Of a DNA stretch of 64,000 bases, positions 63,129 through 64,000 are shown in pieces. Position 1 is the first letter of the stretch; each line of letters starts with the position of its first letter. The DNA comes from Gambelia wislizenii. Lineage: Eukaryota > Chordata > Lepidosauria > Squamata > Crotaphytidae. Location of the stretch: positions 90,197,501 to 90,261,500 of the forward strand of contig JAUMIR010000001.1 of NCBI GenBank assembly GCA_030847615.1, read 5' to 3'. A model generated the notes under the pieces. That model ran no database searches. It saw only the letters and a list, made by a program, of their open reading frames with translations, and was not told where the DNA came from. The position numbers and the translations under genes were made by a program.

Positions 63129-63287
63129 GGACTTTATCAGATGCGGCAAATATGGCATCATAATGATGCCTAATTAATGTGAAATGGCGTGCATAAGTCT
63201 TTTCTTTTGCTGTTCTTTTGCCAGCATAAAAACACCACAAAATATGCTGGCAAAAGAATGTTTATGGAGGTTAGTTTGATAAAGTCC
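63129..63287. mobile_element. Harbinger-like MITE, copy H3 (159 bp), TTA target duplication
   Basis: GGACTTTATCAGATGCGG at the left and TTTGATAAAGTCC at the right, flanked by TTA (63126-63128 and 63288-63290). An internal hairpin CTTTTGCCAGCATA/TATGCTGGCAAAAG parallels the one in H1 at 814-862. It is the shortest copy and looks the least decayed at its tips. Confidence 0.88.
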
Positions 63288-63417
63288 TTAGGTACTTTTA
63301 TATTATATTTTATTCATAGTTATTATGAATGCATAATATCACTATTATGATATTATGATCATATTATTATCACCTCTATGGAATTCCAAGTTATCTCATC
63401 CTTGCTTTGGAACCCCA

Positions 63418-63960
63418 GGGATTGTCTAGATGGGCAATATACCCCTTTTTGCCCCTGTCTCAGAGCCCTGCAGTCCTGACGACACAGGGCATTTTCCCCA
63501 TTCTGCCCCCGGGCAGTCCTTGCCATTCCCGGGGGCACATATGGGGCTCAGACAAGGGAAAAGCAGGGTAGGGCCCAATACATTGTTGTAAGAGAATACC
63601 TGTTTCAGTTCATTTCCACCAAGAGGAAACAGATCAGGCTGTGAGACCACAGGAGCTCATTTGGCAAGCCAGCCCTTGCTGCCGCTGCCAGTCTGCCTCT
63701 CTCTTCCAGAAGGCAGGAAGGAGTCCCATAGCATATGACCAAGGCGGTCACAGGCAGGGGGCCTTGGTCACATGTTGTGGGCCCCCTTTCCTGCCTTCCG
63801 AGACAGCAAGGGAAATTGCAGCAGCGGCTTCAGCAATGGACTAGCATGCCCATCAAGACATCCCCCTGTTCCATGGTGGGTATGAGGGAACAACAGGCCT
63901 GATCCATGGCCAGGATACACTGACAGGGAGTCAGCATATCCTGGTCCATGTAGATGAGCC
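63418..63960 (-). mobile_element. GGGCTTATCTACA-family MITE, copy G
   Basis: Starts GGGATTGTCTAGATGGGCAATATACCCC and ends GTCCATGTAGATGAGCC. Body in inverse order to copy E: GACACAGGGCATTTTCCCC, GGGCAGTCCTTGCC, GGTAGGGCCCAATAC, CAGAAGGCAGGAAGGAGTCC..ATGACCAAGG (foldback partner near 63770-63800), GCCTGATCCATGGCCAGGATACACTGACAGGGAG. Same orientation as copy A. Confidence 0.85.
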
Positions 63961-64000
63961 GTCAGATAAGCTTCCATGTTGAAGCTATAGATGTAGATCA

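Overview
This window looks like a repeat-rich, AT-rich intergenic or intronic stretch of a squamate reptile genome, most likely an iguanian-type lizard. I see no host protein-coding gene, spliced exon series, rRNA, functional tRNA or CRISPR array, and nothing prokaryotic. The host call rests on repeat content: Sauria-type tRNA SINEs whose 3' tails match Bov-B, a Bov-B LINE 3' end, a 5S-rRNA-derived SINE with the same kind of tail, CR1 elements ending in ATGATTCT-type repeats, L2-like LINEs ending in AAT-type repeats, a Penelope-like element (PLE), one L1 and many foldback MITEs. Nearly all open reading frames are chance frames. The exceptions are fragments of retrotransposon reverse transcriptase (RT) or GIY-YIG endonuclease genes.

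Layout. 0.7-3.6 kb is a four-level nest: a MITE holds a Harbinger-like MITE, which holds an L1 (14-bp target duplication) and a CR1 tail, and the L1 holds a solo LTR (5-bp duplication). 4-6.6 kb has a foldback MITE, a GA/CAGA microsatellite next to an RTE-like LINE end, and a GC-rich ~85-bp minisatellite inside a Tigger-like MITE. 8-11.4 kb has MITEs, two tRNA SINEs and a PLE relic. 11.8-14.15 kb is the longest LINE, an L2-like copy whose RT is split at its catalytic motif by a Tigger-like MITE with TA duplication. 14.7-23.6 kb holds foldback MITEs, an L2 end broken by a second solo LTR, and a CR1 with the longest open frame in the window (326 codons). 24.4-25.9 kb is a PLE with an inverted end piece. 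29-30.6 kb is an internally deleted CR1. 31-32.5 kb has a Harbinger-like MITE and the Bov-B end. 34.4 kb is a relic LTR. 38.8-39.8 kb is an L2 interrupted by a tRNA SINE. 40.4-43.8 kb holds two CR1s, an hAT MITE, a Sauria SINE and the 5S-derived SINE. 44.6-50.5 kb has several copies of one GC-rich MITE family and an hAT MITE with a perfect 8-bp duplication. 56.6-58.5 kb is an old pair of opposed CR1 pieces. 59.4-60.1 kb is the third solo LTR. 60-64 kb has further CR1, L2 and MITE copies.

The repeats form mobilisation partnerships: Bov-B with Sauria and 5S SINEs through shared tails, L2 with the tRNA SINE at 39.3 kb through a similar tail, and absent autonomous transposases with their MITEs. 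Non-repetitive stretches at about 9.3-9.7, 36.7-36.9, 38.2-38.65, 45.65-46.25, 51.24-51.72 and 55.8-56.1 kb have the texture of conserved noncoding sequence. That is an impression that only alignment can test. I did not find a new biological system; the most distinctive content is transposon archaeology.
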